64,000 nucleotides of DNA from Pseudothioclava nitratireducens (GCF_029210495.1 NZ_JARGDK010000007.1:1-64000); one strand, 5' to 3'. Numbered from the stretch's first letter, positions 45,864-55,376 are shown. Numbers and translations: made by a program. The notes: a model not told the origin generated them from the letters alone.

Positions 45864-46699
45864 GCCGGGGGTCCTTTCTGGCGCGCATCCTCGGCCCATG
45901 CCGCGCGCAAAAGCTCTTTGCGCCGGGTCTCGGCGATTTCGGGCGAGGGCGCAAGGCGGTTGATCTCGGCCAGACGGTCGGCAAGGCCGGTTTCCGCCGC
46001 GCGGGGCGGGCGGGCGTTGAAGGCATGCGGCTGGGCAAGGCCCGCGCGCATCGCGGCGGGCACGCCCATCAGGTCGAGAAGCGGCGTAAGCGGGCCTTCG
46101 GGCAGATCGCGGGTGTCTTCGAGCGCCACGACATGCACCGGGTCGGGCGCGACGCGGGCGGTGATGGCCTGCGCCGCGGCGGTCAGATCGGCGCCGGGGG
46201 CCATGCGGGCGGCGAAGGCGGCGGCGGGTTCGCTCAGCCGACCGCTGCGCACATGCTGCCAGTGGAGCGAGGCGAGCCACGCCTCGGGGGCGCGGGTCGA
46301 GAGGTAGAAGTCGATCCGGGTTTTCGCGCCGAGCGCCATCCGCAAAACCTCGGCCGCGGCGGCCATCAGGGCGGGCGCGGCGGCGTAGTCGCTGACACTG
46401 GCCGGTGCGCCCGGCAGCTTGCCCGCCAGCGTCTCGGCGGAGATTGCGATGACCTCGGTGCGGGAGAGCTCGAGGCCCTCGGCCCACTCGGCCAGACCGG
46501 CCTGAAACAGCCCGAGTTCGATCGGGTCGCGGCTGCGCGAGAATGCCTGCGCGGCGGCGGTCACATCGCGGAAATCCTCACGCAAAGCAATGAGATAGCG
46601 GGGTGCCCATGCGGCGCGAACCTCGCGCAGATGGCTTTGAACACTCGAGGTGCCGGTCTTGTGGAAGCCGGGATGGATGATGACCCGCGGACGGGTCAT
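45860..46699 (-). CDS. Sulfotransferase-like protein inside the rimM-trmD operon
   Basis: A 279-residue protein. Its start ([18 protein letters not shown], residues 6-23) matches the 5-prime PSB loop of PAPS-dependent sulfotransferases, where the K and T/S residues grip the cofactor phosphate. The rest is Ala-rich and weakly conserved; a possible 3-prime phosphate site is [14 protein letters not shown]. The acceptor cannot be predicted. Four-base overlaps with rimM upstream and trmD downstream show that it is translated as part of this tRNA/rRNA operon. It could instead be a non-catalytic P-loop relative. Confidence 0.7.
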   Translation of the reverse strand: MTRPRVIIHPGFHKTGTSSVQSHLREVRAAWAPRYLIALREDFRDVTAAAQAFSRSRDPIELGLFQAGLAEWAEGLELSRTEVIAISAETLAGKLPGAPASVSDYAAAPALMAAAAEVLRMALGAKTRIDFYLSTRAPEAWLASLHWQHVRSGRLSEPAAAFAARMAPGADLTAAAQAITARVAPDPVHVVALEDTRDLPEGPLTPLLDLMGVPAAMRAGLAQPHAFNARPPRAAETGLADRLAEINRLAPSPEIAETRRKELLRAAWAEDARQKGPPA

Positions 46700-47205
46700 T
46701 TAAGGTCCTCGGGCGGGTCGGCGACGATGCGGCCCGCCGTCAGGTCCACGGTCGGCACGCAGGCCTTGGTGAAGGGCAGGAGCAGGGCGTGACGGCGGCC
46801 CGGCCCGAAGATTTCCAGAATGTCGCCCGCGCCGTAATTGTGGACTGCGCGGACCGTGCCCAGACGCTCACCGCCGGTATCGACGACGTCGAGGCCGATC
46901 AGGTCTGCGTGGTAGAATTCATCGTCGGGCAGCGAGGGGAGCTTGTCCTTGTCAGCCCAAAGCGTGACGCCCTTGAGCGCATCGGCCTGTTCCTTGGTCT
47001 CGACGCCGCCAAGGCGCGCGCCAAGCCCGCCGGTCACCGGGCGGGTCAGGGTCAGGGTGAAGCTGCGGCTGCCGTCCTCGGAATAGAGCGGCGCGTAATC
47101 CGCGATGGCCTCGGGGTCGGAGCAGAAGCTTTTGAGGCGCACCTCGCCCTTGACGCCGAACGCGCCCGCAATGGCGCCGACACAGATGCGGTCAGGGGTG
47201 GTCAT
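46696..47205 (-). CDS. rimM: 16S rRNA processing protein RimM
   Basis: RimM (169 residues) binds S19 and matures the 30S head. The N-terminal barrel has [21 protein letters not shown] and the C-terminal PRC barrel has [16 protein letters not shown] and [12 protein letters not shown] followed by [19 protein letters not shown]. It overlaps bluB by one base and the sulfotransferase-like gene by four. Confidence 0.96.
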   Translation of the reverse strand: MTTPDRICVGAIAGAFGVKGEVRLKSFCSDPEAIADYAPLYSEDGSRSFTLTLTRPVTGGLGARLGGVETKEQADALKGVTLWADKDKLPSLPDDEFYHADLIGLDVVDTGGERLGTVRAVHNYGAGDILEIFGPGRRHALLLPFTKACVPTVDLTAGRIVADPPEDLK

Positions 47206-47846
47206 CAGCGATGCTCCAGTTCAGGCAGGCCGAGGCGCGGTTCCCAGCCAAGGGTTTCAAGTTCGGGCATATCGGTTTCCGACTCGGGATAACCGATGCA
47301 GAAATAGCCGATCAACCGCCAACTGTCAGGCAGGTGGAGATCGCGGCGCAGGCGGTCGGGGTCGAGGATCGACACCCAGCCGAGTCCGACCCCTTCGGCG
47401 CGCAGCGCGAGCCACAGGAGCGTGACGGCGGAGACCACGGAATAGGCGCGCATCTCGGGCATGGTGCGGGCGCCGAGCCCCGCGCCCTTGGGCGTGGCCT
47501 CGTCGGCGAAGATGGCGAGCTGGACGGGCGCGTCCTGCATCCCCGAGAGTTTCAGCCCGGCATAGAGCGCCGCGCGCGAGGGCGCATTGGTCTGATAGTC
47601 GGCCAGTGCCTCGGCATTGGCGGCGCGGAAATTGGCAAGCGCCGCAGCCCGGGCCGCGGCGCTTGAGATCGTCACCACGCGCCACGGTTCGGACAGGCCG
47701 ACCGAAGGCGCGGAGGCAAAGGCGGCAAGGCCACGGTTCAGCACATCCTCCGGCACCGGGTCGGTGCGAAAGCGGCGCACATCGCGCCGCCAACGCATCA
47801 GGAGTGCCAGCTCATCGCGAAATGCGGGGCTGAACCGGGGCGCCAA
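47205..47846 (-). CDS. bluB: 5,6-Dimethylbenzimidazole synthase BluB (TTG start)
   Basis: BluB (213 residues) splits FMNH2 to make the lower ligand of vitamin B12. [28 protein letters not shown], the lid-type [30 protein letters not shown] and [10 protein letters not shown] are typical of BluB and not of general nitroreductases. The start is most likely TTG at 47846, four bases after the rpsP stop; no strong ribosome binding site is visible, so reinitiation after rpsP is plausible. It is unusual to find it between rpsP and rimM rather than with cob genes. Confidence 0.9.
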   Translation of the reverse strand: MAPRFSPAFRDELALLMRWRRDVRRFRTDPVPEDVLNRGLAAFASAPSVGLSEPWRVVTISSAAARAAALANFRAANAEALADYQTNAPSRAALYAGLKLSGMQDAPVQLAIFADEATPKGAGLGARTMPEMRAYSVVSAVTLLWLALRAEGVGLGWVSILDPDRLRRDLHLPDSWRLIGYFCIGYPESETDMPELETLGWEPRLGLPELEHR

Positions 47847-47850
47847 GAGA

Positions 47851-48240
47851 TCAGCTTTCGGCCGACTCGTCAGCAGCCGGAGCGGCAGCGGCTTCGGCTG
47901 CTTCTGCGGCCTTGGCGGCTTTCTCTTCGGCGCGGGCTTTGGCTTTCGCGCCCGGAACGGCTTTCTTCATGTTGGCGCGTTCGGTTTTCGCTTTGACGCC
48001 AGCGGCTTCGAGGAAGCGTGCCACGCGGTCGGTCGGCTGCGCGCCCTGGCTGATCCAGTATTGCACGCGCTCCATGTCCATTTTCACGCGCTCTTCGCTG
48101 TCTTTCGGCAGGAGCGGGTTATAGGTGCCGAGTTTCTCGAGGAAGCGGCCGTCACGCGGCATGCGCGAGTCCGACGCGACGATCGCGTAGAACGGACGTT
48201 TCTTCGAGCCACCACGGGCGAGGCGGATTTTCATAGCCAT
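47851..48240 (-). CDS. rpsP: 30S ribosomal protein S16
   Basis: S16 (129 residues). [41 protein letters not shown] is the conserved core. The C-terminal 45 residues form an Ala/Glu/Lys-rich tail, which is common in alphaproteobacteria. AAGGAGAAACACTC precedes the ATG. It lies 49 bases downstream of the chorismate mutase gene. Confidence 0.97.
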   Translation of the reverse strand: MAMKIRLARGGSKKRPFYAIVASDSRMPRDGRFLEKLGTYNPLLPKDSEERVKMDMERVQYWISQGAQPTDRVARFLEAAGVKAKTERANMKKAVPGAKAKARAEEKAAKAAEAAEAAAAPAADESAES

Positions 48241-48289
48241 GAGTGTTTCTCCTTTGAATGGCTGGTGTCGGGTGCCGGGTTCGGCCCCG

Positions 48290-48586
48290 TCATTTCTGGA
48301 ATTGCTCGTGGTGCCGGATCACTTCGGCAATCACGAAGGTTAGGAATTTCTTGGCGAACTCGGGGTCGAGCCCGCTCTCTTCGGCCAGCCGTTCGAGCCG
48401 CGCGATCTGGGTCGCTTCGCGGGCGGGATCGGAGGGGGGAAGGTCGTGTTCGGCCTTGAGCTTGCCGACCGCCTGGGTCTGGGCAAAGCGTTCGGCCAGC
48501 GTGTAGATCAGCACCGCGTCGAGGCGGTCGATGCTGTCACGGTGTTCCTTGAGGAGCGCGGCGGCGCGGGTCACGGCGTCACTCAT
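48290..48586 (-). CDS. Chorismate mutase, AroQ type
   Basis: A 98-residue all-helical chorismate mutase, which converts chorismate to prephenate for Phe/Tyr synthesis. The pattern [33 protein letters not shown] (residues 15-47) supplies the active-site arginines R16 and R33 and a lysine; [23 protein letters not shown] matches the second active-site helix. The gene overlaps the GNAT gene by four bases. Location between ffh and rpsP is typical for this order. Confidence 0.92.
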   Translation of the reverse strand: MSDAVTRAAALLKEHRDSIDRLDAVLIYTLAERFAQTQAVGKLKAEHDLPPSDPAREATQIARLERLAEESGLDPEFAKKFLTFVIAEVIRHHEQFQK

Positions 48587-49116
48587 GCGGCGGCCCTTTC
48601 CGGGTTGGGATGGCGGTAGACATCGCAAGGCTGCGCGGGTTGCGCGGCGGTCGCGTCGAGCTGCGCGCCAAGGCGGCGGGCGAGCGCGGCGGAGCGCGTG
48701 TTCCCGGGCAGGATGTAGCTCACGGCGGTGGTCCAGCCGAGCGTGTCGAAGGCGAAGCTGCGGGCGGCGCGGGCGGTTTCGGCCATCATGCCGGTGCCTT
48801 CGCGGGTCGCGTCCCAGCAGGACCACGCGATTTCGGGTTCCGGGCGGCCTTCGGGGCACCACGGGCCGACGAGGCCGAGCGCGCGATCGTTGTCATGCTC
48901 GGTGATGATGAAGAGCCCGTAGCCGCGCAGCACCCAATGGCCGAGGATGGTGGCGAATTTCACCCATGCCTCCGGGAGGCCGAAAGGCTCGGTGCGCAGG
49001 ATCGCGCCGCGGTCCGACAGGATGAAGTCGCGCCACGCCGCAAAGTCCCGCGCGGCGGGCGCGCGGAGCACGAAGCGGTCGGTCATCAGGACCGGGGTGG
49101 GCGACAGGGCGATCAT
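48583..49116 (-). CDS. GNAT-family N-acetyltransferase
   Basis: A 177-residue acetyltransferase of the RimJ/RimL-like type. LMTDRFVLRAPAARDF is the usual N-terminal strand, and the acetyl-CoA region is EIAWSCWDATREGTGMMAETARAARSFAF, with TTAVSYILPGNTRSAALARRLGA for the last motif. The target (protein N-terminus or small molecule) is unknown. The ATG at 49116 is one base beyond the ffh stop; a longer frame would overlap ffh. Confidence 0.85.
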   Translation of the reverse strand: MIALSPTPVLMTDRFVLRAPAARDFAAWRDFILSDRGAILRTEPFGLPEAWVKFATILGHWVLRGYGLFIITEHDNDRALGLVGPWCPEGRPEPEIAWSCWDATREGTGMMAETARAARSFAFDTLGWTTAVSYILPGNTRSAALARRLGAQLDATAAQPAQPCDVYRHPNPERAAA

Positions 49117-49117
49117 G

Positions 49118-50611
49118 TTACTTCTTCTTGCCCAGACCCGAGAGCCCGCCGAGGCCGCCAAGCCCCGGAAGCCCGCCCATGCCGGGCAGCTTGCCGCCCA
49201 TCGCCTTGGCCGCGGCTTCGATATCGGCCTGGCTCATGTTGTCGAGATCGGGCATGCCGCCTTTGCCGCCCATCATCTTCATGGCCTGTTTCATCATGCC
49301 GCCTTTGCCCATCTTGGACATTTTCTTCATGGTGTCGGCCATCTGGCGGTGCATTTTCAGCAGGCGGTTGAGTTCCTGCACATCGAGGCCGGCACCGGCG
49401 GCGATGCGCTTCTTGCGGCTGGCTTGCAGGAGCGCGGGGTTGGCGCGTTCCTTCTTGGTCATCGAGTTGATGAGCGCGATCTGGTGGCTCAGCGTCTTGT
49501 CGTTGAGGCCCGCCTCTTCGGCCTGCTTGGCGTATTTGGCCATGCCCGGCATCATCCCCATGACGCCCTGCATGCCGCCCATCTTGAGCATCTGCTCGAG
49601 CTGGCCCTTCATGTCGTTCATGTTGAACAGGCCCTTGGCGAAGCGTTTCGCCATACGCTCGGCCTGTTCTTTTTCGAGCGTTTCCTGCGCGCGTTCGACG
49701 AGGGCGACGATGTCGCCCATGCCGAGGATGCGGCCCGCGATACGCTCGGCCTCGAAGGTTTCGAGCGCGTCCATCTTTTCGCCGAGGCCGACGAAGCGGA
49801 TCGGCTTGCCGGTCACGGCGCGCATCGAGAGTGCCGCACCGCCGCGGCCGTCGCCGTCCATACGGGTGAGCACGACGCCCGAGATGCCGACCTTGTCCTC
49901 GAATTCCTGCGCCACATCGACGGCGACCTGACCGGTCAGCCCGTCCACGACGAGCAGGGTTTCGCGCGGGGCCACGGCGTCGCGGACCTGCTGGACCTCG
50001 CCCATGAGGACTTCGTCGATATGCAGACGCCCGGCGGTGTCGAGCATGTAGACGTCGTAGCCGCCCAGTGTCGCCTGTTGCTTGGCGCGCTTGGCGATCT
50101 GCACGGCGCTCTCGCCCTTGACGATCGGGAGCGTGTCCACGCCGATCTGGGTGCCGAGGATGGCGAGCTGCTCCATGGCGGCGGGGCGGTAGATGTCGAG
50201 CGATGCCATCAGCACGCGCTTGCCGTTGCGATCCTTGAGGCGCTTGGCGAGCTTGGCGGTGGTGGTGGTCTTACCCGAACCTTGCAGGCCGACCATCAGC
50301 AGGGCGGCAGGCGGGTTGTCGATTTTGAGCGCGTCGGCCTCCCCCTCGCCGCGCAGCATTTCGATCAGCTCGTCATGGACGATCTTGACGACCTGCTGGC
50401 CGGGGGTGACGGATTTGGTGACGGCGGCGCCGGTCGCCTTGCCCTCGACCGCCTTGATGAACTGGCGCGCGACGGGCAGCGAGACATCGGCCTCAAGCAG
50501 CGCCACGCGCACTTCGCGCAGCGCGGTTTTCACGTCATCGGCAGAGAGCGCGCCTTGCTTCGTCAGGCGATCGAAAACACCGCCAAGGCGTTCTGAAAGG
50601 CTCTCGAACAT
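49118..50611 (-). CDS. ffh: Signal recognition particle protein Ffh
   Basis: Ffh (497 residues) targets nascent membrane proteins to FtsY. The N domain begins MFESLSERLGGVFDRL; the GTPase has GLQGSGKTTTTAKLAKRL, DTAGRLHIDE and TRMDGDGRGGAALS; the M domain (from about 300) is rich in methionine with a glycine-rich tail GMGGLPGLGGLGG. GGAGG precedes the ATG at 50611. It is the first gene of the long ffh-trmD operon, and its leader can fold into three hairpins. Confidence 0.97.
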   Translation of the reverse strand: MFESLSERLGGVFDRLTKQGALSADDVKTALREVRVALLEADVSLPVARQFIKAVEGKATGAAVTKSVTPGQQVVKIVHDELIEMLRGEGEADALKIDNPPAALLMVGLQGSGKTTTTAKLAKRLKDRNGKRVLMASLDIYRPAAMEQLAILGTQIGVDTLPIVKGESAVQIAKRAKQQATLGGYDVYMLDTAGRLHIDEVLMGEVQQVRDAVAPRETLLVVDGLTGQVAVDVAQEFEDKVGISGVVLTRMDGDGRGGAALSMRAVTGKPIRFVGLGEKMDALETFEAERIAGRILGMGDIVALVERAQETLEKEQAERMAKRFAKGLFNMNDMKGQLEQMLKMGGMQGVMGMMPGMAKYAKQAEEAGLNDKTLSHQIALINSMTKKERANPALLQASRKKRIAAGAGLDVQELNRLLKMHRQMADTMKKMSKMGKGGMMKQAMKMMGGKGGMPDLDNMSQADIEAAAKAMGGKLPGMGGLPGLGGLGGLSGLGKKK

Positions 50612-50665
50612 GGCAGTCCTCCGGGACGGGCGGGCGCGCGGTGGCCCATGAACAAACGACAAGCG

Positions 50666-50737
50666 CACCAGTGGGCGCAACGCGCTGACTGGTGGCGATC
50701 CCGACCGAATGCCGGGACCGGAGGGTTGGTCCTCCGG
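50666..50737 (-). promoter_or_regulatory. Structured leader region of ffh
   Basis: Three successive inverted repeats lie 55-127 bases before the ffh ATG: CCGGAGG/CCTCCGG (50718-50737), TCCCG/CGGGA (50699-50717) and CACCAGT/ACTGGTG (50666-50694, with GCGC/GCGC inside). This could be an RNA element controlling ffh or only terminator remnants. I do not match it to a named RNA family. Confidence 0.4.
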
Positions 50738-50761
50738 GGAATCTGGGGTTCCTTATGCCGA

Positions 50762-50791
50762 AAAGGCCCACGGAGTCAACCGCGGGCCTTT
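50762..50791 (-). terminator. Hairpin after azoR
   Basis: AAAGGCCC pairs with GGGCCTTT across a 14-base loop, 20 bases beyond the azoR stop, with a short T run on the minus strand. Ends the azoR transcript before the ffh leader. Confidence 0.65.
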
Positions 50792-50811
50792 GGCAAAAGG
50801 GAAGGTGTGGA

Positions 50812-51384
50812 TCAGGCGGCGAGGCCTTTGATCTGATCTTCGGCGCGGGCGATGGCCTCGGCCTCCCCCATGGCGACGCCCTCGGCGGCCACAAAGGTCA
50901 CATCGGTCAGGCCGACGAAGGCGAGGACCTGCTTGATATAGGCCGAGGCGAGATCCGGGCCCGAGCCGAGCGGCACGCCACCCGAGGCGTAGGCCACGAT
51001 CACGCGTTTCGCGGGCACGAGACCTTCGGGACCGGCATCGGTGTAGCGGAAGGTTTCACCCACGCGGCAGATCTGGTCGATCCACGCCTTGAGCGGGCCA
51101 GTCACGCCGAAATTGTAGATCGGTGCGCCGATCACGACGACATCTGCCGCTTTGAGTTCGGCGATCAGCTCGTCCGAGAGGGCGAGGGTGTCGCGCTGCG
51201 CGTCGTTGCGCTGGTCGGCGGGGGTGTAGGCCGCACCGATCCAGGTGCCGTCGATGAGCGGGATTTGGGTCGCGTCACGGGCGATCACCTCGCCGCCGAT
51301 ATGGGCGGTGATGGAGTCGGCGAGTTTGCGGGTAACTGAGGCGGGGCCTTTGATCGAGCTGTCGATCCGCAGAATTTTGGTCAT
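50812..51384 (-). CDS. azoR: FMN-dependent NADH-azoreductase / quinone reductase
   Basis: AzoR (190 residues) is a flavodoxin-fold enzyme that reduces quinones and azo compounds by two electrons. KILRIDSSIKGPASVTRKLAD near the start, VVIGAPIYNFGVTGPLKAWIDQICRVGETFRY and VAYASGG are diagnostic. I choose the ATG at 51384. It is divergently transcribed from a LysR regulator with 109 bases between, which predicts control by that regulator in response to quinones, diamide or similar stress. Confidence 0.92.
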   Translation of the reverse strand: MTKILRIDSSIKGPASVTRKLADSITAHIGGEVIARDATQIPLIDGTWIGAAYTPADQRNDAQRDTLALSDELIAELKAADVVVIGAPIYNFGVTGPLKAWIDQICRVGETFRYTDAGPEGLVPAKRVIVAYASGGVPLGSGPDLASAYIKQVLAFVGLTDVTFVAAEGVAMGEAEAIARAEDQIKGLAA

Positions 51385-51493
51385 GTCAGTCTCCGGGCAG
51401 GTTGGGAGGTGTTTGCATCTGCGGAAAATATTGTTCTTTGCACTTGGGAACGCAACTGGCATGATTGCGCTATAGATGTTCATGGGTGCACAT

Positions 51494-52405
51494 ATGGCAA
51501 TCGACAATTGGGATGAGATCCGCACGGCCTTTCAGGTGGCCCGGATTGGCACGGTTTCAGGCGCGGCCGAGGCGCTGGGGGTGCATCATGCGACGGTGAT
51601 CCGGCATGTCGATGCGCTGGAGGCGCGGCTGGGCACGAAGCTGTTTCAGCGTCATCCGAGGGGATACACGCCGACCGAGGCGGGGCAGCAGATCCTTGCG
51701 GTCGGGCAGGCGACGGAGGATCAGTTCTCGCAACTGGCGGCGCGGATCGCGGGCGCGGGCGAAGAGGTTTCGGGCGAATTGATCGTGACCTCGCTTCTGA
51801 CGCTGTCGGGGATGGTGTTGCCCGCGCTGTCGCGTCTGATGGAGGCCCATCCGGGGCTGCGGCTGCGCTATCTGACCGACCCGCGCGTGTTCCGGCTGGA
51901 ATATGGCGAGGCGCATGTGGCGATCCGCGCGGGCGGGCGCCCGACGGAGCCGGACAATGTGGTCCAGCCGTTGGCGCGCCATCGCGTGGGGCTTTATGCG
52001 TCGCCGGCCTATCTGGAGGCGCATGGCCGCCCCGAAAGCGATACCGATCTGGCGGCGCACAGGTTCATTGGCGCGGATGCGCGCGATGCGCGGGCGCCCT
52101 ATTTCCGCTGGCTGTCTGATCATGTTGCCGAGGAAGCCGTGGTGTTTCGCGCCAACGATCAAGAGGCGCAATGGGCGGCGATCCGGCAGGGAATCGGGCT
52201 GGGCTTTTTGCCGTGGATCGAGGGGTCGAACGACCCGCGTCTGGTGCAGGTGATGGCGCCGCGGGACGAGTGGTCCTCGGATATCTGGCTGGTGACCCAT
52301 GTGGACCTTCACCGCACGCCCAAGGTGCAGGCGGCAGTGAAGATGCTCAAGGAGACGGCGGCGGAGTTGTGCCGCGGGATCGAGGGGCTGGAAGCGGCCG
52401 GTTAA
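51494..52405 (+). CDS. LysR-family transcriptional regulator
   Basis: A 303-residue LysR regulator. The winged helix-turn-helix is at about 5-65 (FQVARIGTVSGAAEALGVHHATVIRHVDALEARLGTKLFQRHPRGYTPT) and the effector domain from about 90. The ATG at 51494 is preferred: the upstream ATG at 51476 overlaps a TATAGA box that looks like the -10. It faces azoR, its probable target. The stop TAA overlaps the stop of the convergent opgC by two bases (TTAA). Confidence 0.9.
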   Translation: MAIDNWDEIRTAFQVARIGTVSGAAEALGVHHATVIRHVDALEARLGTKLFQRHPRGYTPTEAGQQILAVGQATEDQFSQLAARIAGAGEEVSGELIVTSLLTLSGMVLPALSRLMEAHPGLRLRYLTDPRVFRLEYGEAHVAIRAGGRPTEPDNVVQPLARHRVGLYASPAYLEAHGRPESDTDLAAHRFIGADARDARAPYFRWLSDHVAEEAVVFRANDQEAQWAAIRQGIGLGFLPWIEGSNDPRLVQVMAPRDEWSSDIWLVTHVDLHRTPKVQAAVKMLKETAAELCRGIEGLEAAG

Positions 52406-53604
52406 CGCGCGGCGAGGCGCGGTTTGGGCGTGGCCACGGCGGCGTGCTCGGGCGCGGGGGCGCTTGCGCGCGGGGCCGGGGTCTCTTTCGGGGCGAGTTT
52501 CTCGCGCGCGAAGGCCAGAAGCAGTTGCAGCGCCAGCCCGCCGAAGATCAGCGCGGTATCCTGCCAGAACCCGCCCGGATGGACGTGCTTGATCGCCTGG
52601 CCGAGCATGGCGAGGATCGTGCCCGCCGCGAAGACCGGCAGGCCGTGGCGCCCCAGAAGCCGGAAGGGCGCGGCATAGCGCGAGGCGGCGAAGGCGGGGA
52701 TGACGCCCGGCAGCGACAGGATATAGGCGAGCGCCAAGAGGTGCGAGAGGCGCGGCAGCGATACGAAGGTCTTGTCGAAGCCCGCGAGATAGAAGGGCGT
52801 GCCCCATTCGCGCAACTGCCAGGTGACATGGCCGAGCGTGGCCATCGCCCATTCGAAATTCACCCAGAACGCGCACGCCACAAGCCAGATCGCGGCGGGC
52901 CAGATCAGCCATGGCGTGACCGGGACGAGGCGTTCTCCGCGCCGCAGCGCCAGCCCGGTCAGGATGCCGATGCTGAACAGGATCTGCCATGCGAAGGGAT
53001 TGAAGAACCAGCCGCCCTCGAAGGGGAAGTTGGGCAGGTTGAGGCGGAACTGCCCGGTGAGCGCCCAGAGCCCGATGGTGAAGGCCAGCAGGAGGCGCGG
53101 CGAATATTGCCCGAGCCGGATCAGCCAAGGCGCCCCCAAGAGCAGCACGGCATACATCGGCAGGATGTTGACGTAGCCCAGTTGGTGGGTGAGGGCCGGG
53201 ATGCCGATCAGGAAGGCGAGGGGCTCGGTCAGGAGTGGCTTGAAGGCGTTCTTGGTCAGAAGCTCTTCGCCGCCGAACCAGAGGGCGGCGCCGGACATGA
53301 TCGCGATGGCCCAGAAGGCGGTGAAGACATGGACGAGATAGAGCGTCCAGGCCCGGCCCCAGACCTTGCGGATGCTGGTCCAGCGGATGCCTTGCGCGAT
53401 GCGCGGCCCATAGGCCAGCGTCGCGGCGAGGCCCGCCATGAAGACGAAGGCTTCGGCGGCGTCGGAATGGCCGAAATTGCGCGAGGTGAATTGCTCGTAG
53501 ATCTGGCCGGGCACGTGGTTGATGAAGATCATCATCAGCGCGATACCCCGGAACATGTCGAGGCGCGGGTCGCGGGTGCCGGCGGGGATCGGGGACTTAG
53601 CCAT
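52402..53604 (-). CDS. opgC: OpgC-type membrane protein for glucan substitution
   Basis: A 400-residue membrane protein with about ten helices and the start DPRLDMFRGIALMMIFINHVPGQ, the acyltransferase-3-like signature of the OpgC family, followed by AFVFMAGLA. In Rhodobacter OpgC adds succinyl groups to osmoregulated periplasmic glucans. The ATG at 53604 overlaps opgH by eight bases. The last 35 residues are a cytoplasmic Pro/Ala-rich tail. Confidence 0.88.
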   Translation of the reverse strand: MAKSPIPAGTRDPRLDMFRGIALMMIFINHVPGQIYEQFTSRNFGHSDAAEAFVFMAGLAATLAYGPRIAQGIRWTSIRKVWGRAWTLYLVHVFTAFWAIAIMSGAALWFGGEELLTKNAFKPLLTEPLAFLIGIPALTHQLGYVNILPMYAVLLLGAPWLIRLGQYSPRLLLAFTIGLWALTGQFRLNLPNFPFEGGWFFNPFAWQILFSIGILTGLALRRGERLVPVTPWLIWPAAIWLVACAFWVNFEWAMATLGHVTWQLREWGTPFYLAGFDKTFVSLPRLSHLLALAYILSLPGVIPAFAASRYAAPFRLLGRHGLPVFAAGTILAMLGQAIKHVHPGGFWQDTALIFGGLALQLLLAFAREKLAPKETPAPRASAPAPEHAAVATPKPRLAAR

Positions 53605-55372
53605 TGCGGGCCACCTGAGGGTTGGGCGCGCCGGGCTCGGGGGTCTGCCAGCGGGCGAGAATGGTGTCATGGAGCGTGAGGACCTCTGGGGTCTCAAGCT
53701 CGGATGGGGTGGTCATCAGCGCGCTCCGGGAGGGCTGCGAGGACCACCACAGAAGCACCGGCGCGAAGATCATCGGCAGGCCCACGGGGAGCAGCCAGAG
53801 GAACAGGCCGGGCGCGAGGAAATAGGTCGCCGCCATGCCGATCAGACCGGTCGAGGTGATCCAGTGGCTTGCGGCGAAGCTTTCGGACAGGGACAGCCGC
53901 CCGTCGCCCCGGTTGTTCGTGGGCCAGCCGCCATCGCGGCCAAGAAAGACCTGAAACACCGAGCGGGTGGTGAACAGCAGAAGGATCGGCGCGGTCAGCG
54001 AGGAGAACGCGAGTTCCGCCAGCGTCGAGGCAAAGGCGATTTGCGCGCCGCCGAAGCCCTGCGCGCGACCCGTCATCGCCGCGCAGGTCGCAATCAGCAC
54101 CTTGGGCAGCAAGAGCAGGCCGAAGATACCGATGGCAAGGCCGATGGCCTTGGAGGCCTCGGATGGCGGGAAATAGGGGAAGGGCCAGCCCGGCACCGGG
54201 AAGTAGTTCACCGGCGCGGCCACCATCGGCGCGATAATCGAGGCGATCAGGAAGCCGATCCAGAACAGCGGCGCGATATAGGCCATGATGCCTTGGGCAA
54301 AGACGAAGCGCGACCACGGGCGCAGGCCCGGCGCGCCGATGATGCGCGAATGTTGCAGGTTGCCTTGGCACCAGCGGCGGTCGCGCTTGGCGTGATCGAC
54401 GATGTTCTCCGGGCCTTCTTCGTAGGAGCCTTCGAGATCGTCATCGAGCCGCACCACCCAGCCCGCGCGGGCCAGAAGCGCGGCTTCGACGTAATCGTGG
54501 CTCATGACATGGCCACCGAAGGGCGGCGCGCCGCGCAGCACGGGCAGGCCGCAGCTTTCGGCAAAGGCGCGCACGCGCACCAGCGCGTTATGGCCCCAGA
54601 ACGGACCGGTCTCGCCCTGCATCATGGCGAGGCCACGGGCAAAGACGGGCGAGAAGAAGCTGGCCGAGAATTGCATCGCGCGGCCAAAGCGGGACTGCGC
54701 GCGGGTGATTTTCGGCAAGGTCTGCAACAGGCCCAGACGCGGCTCGGCCTCCATCCGGCGGATCATCCGCAGGATGGTCTCGCCCTCCATCAGGCTGTCG
54801 GCGTCGAGGATCAGCGCGTAGTCATAGGCGCCGCCGGACCGGGTGATGAATTCCTCGATATTGCCCGCCTTCTTGCCGGTGTTCTGCGCCCGGCGGCGGT
54901 AGAAGAAGCGCCCCAGCGCGTCGCGCTCGGCCACGAGGCGGGCGAAGAGGGTTTCCTCGCGCTGGGCGATCTCGGGGTTTCGGGTGTCCGAGAGGATCGC
55001 CACGTCGATGCGTGCCGGGTCGCCCGTTGCGGCGATCGAGGCATCCATGGCGGCGACGCGGGTGAAGGTCGTGGTCGGGTCCTCGTTATAGACCGGCATC
55101 AGGATCACGCTGCGGCCCCGGATCGGGGCGTCGGTGTCGCTGGGCGGGGCCTTGGCCTGCGAGGTGAGGCCGATCAGCGCCTGCACCGCGCCCCATGCGA
55201 GCCAGAGCGTCGAGATCAGGATCAGGAGCGCCCGGGCGACATCGAGCAGGTCCAGCCCGTCGGCATCGCCGAATTGCAGGAAGAGCCAGAACGCCACAAG
55301 CCCCGCAATCGCCGCGAGGGCGAGGGCGAGGCCACGCAGCGCGTAGAGCGCGCCGGTCGGGCGGGGGGTCAT
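53597..55372 (-). CDS. opgH: Glucan glucosyltransferase OpgH (MdoH)
   Basis: OpgH (591 residues) is the inner-membrane processive glucosyltransferase that makes the beta-1,2 backbone of periplasmic glucans from UDP-glucose. Two N-terminal helices precede the GT domain with SVILMPVYNEDP, DADSLMEG, the acidic base region MSHDYVEA and RDRRWCQGNLQH; several helices follow. It lacks the long cytosolic N-terminus of E. coli OpgH (847 residues). The start lies four bases after the opgI stop. Confidence 0.94.
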   Translation of the reverse strand: MTPRPTGALYALRGLALALAAIAGLVAFWLFLQFGDADGLDLLDVARALLILISTLWLAWGAVQALIGLTSQAKAPPSDTDAPIRGRSVILMPVYNEDPTTTFTRVAAMDASIAATGDPARIDVAILSDTRNPEIAQREETLFARLVAERDALGRFFYRRRAQNTGKKAGNIEEFITRSGGAYDYALILDADSLMEGETILRMIRRMEAEPRLGLLQTLPKITRAQSRFGRAMQFSASFFSPVFARGLAMMQGETGPFWGHNALVRVRAFAESCGLPVLRGAPPFGGHVMSHDYVEAALLARAGWVVRLDDDLEGSYEEGPENIVDHAKRDRRWCQGNLQHSRIIGAPGLRPWSRFVFAQGIMAYIAPLFWIGFLIASIIAPMVAAPVNYFPVPGWPFPYFPPSEASKAIGLAIGIFGLLLLPKVLIATCAAMTGRAQGFGGAQIAFASTLAELAFSSLTAPILLLFTTRSVFQVFLGRDGGWPTNNRGDGRLSLSESFAASHWITSTGLIGMAATYFLAPGLFLWLLPVGLPMIFAPVLLWWSSQPSRSALMTTPSELETPEVLTLHDTILARWQTPEPGAPNPQVARNG

Positions 55373-55376
55373 GGGT

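Noticed and set aside
48947-50596. A 549-codon plus-strand frame opposite ffh
   Set aside because: Antisense to ffh; a His/Leu/Ala-rich translation with no motifs.
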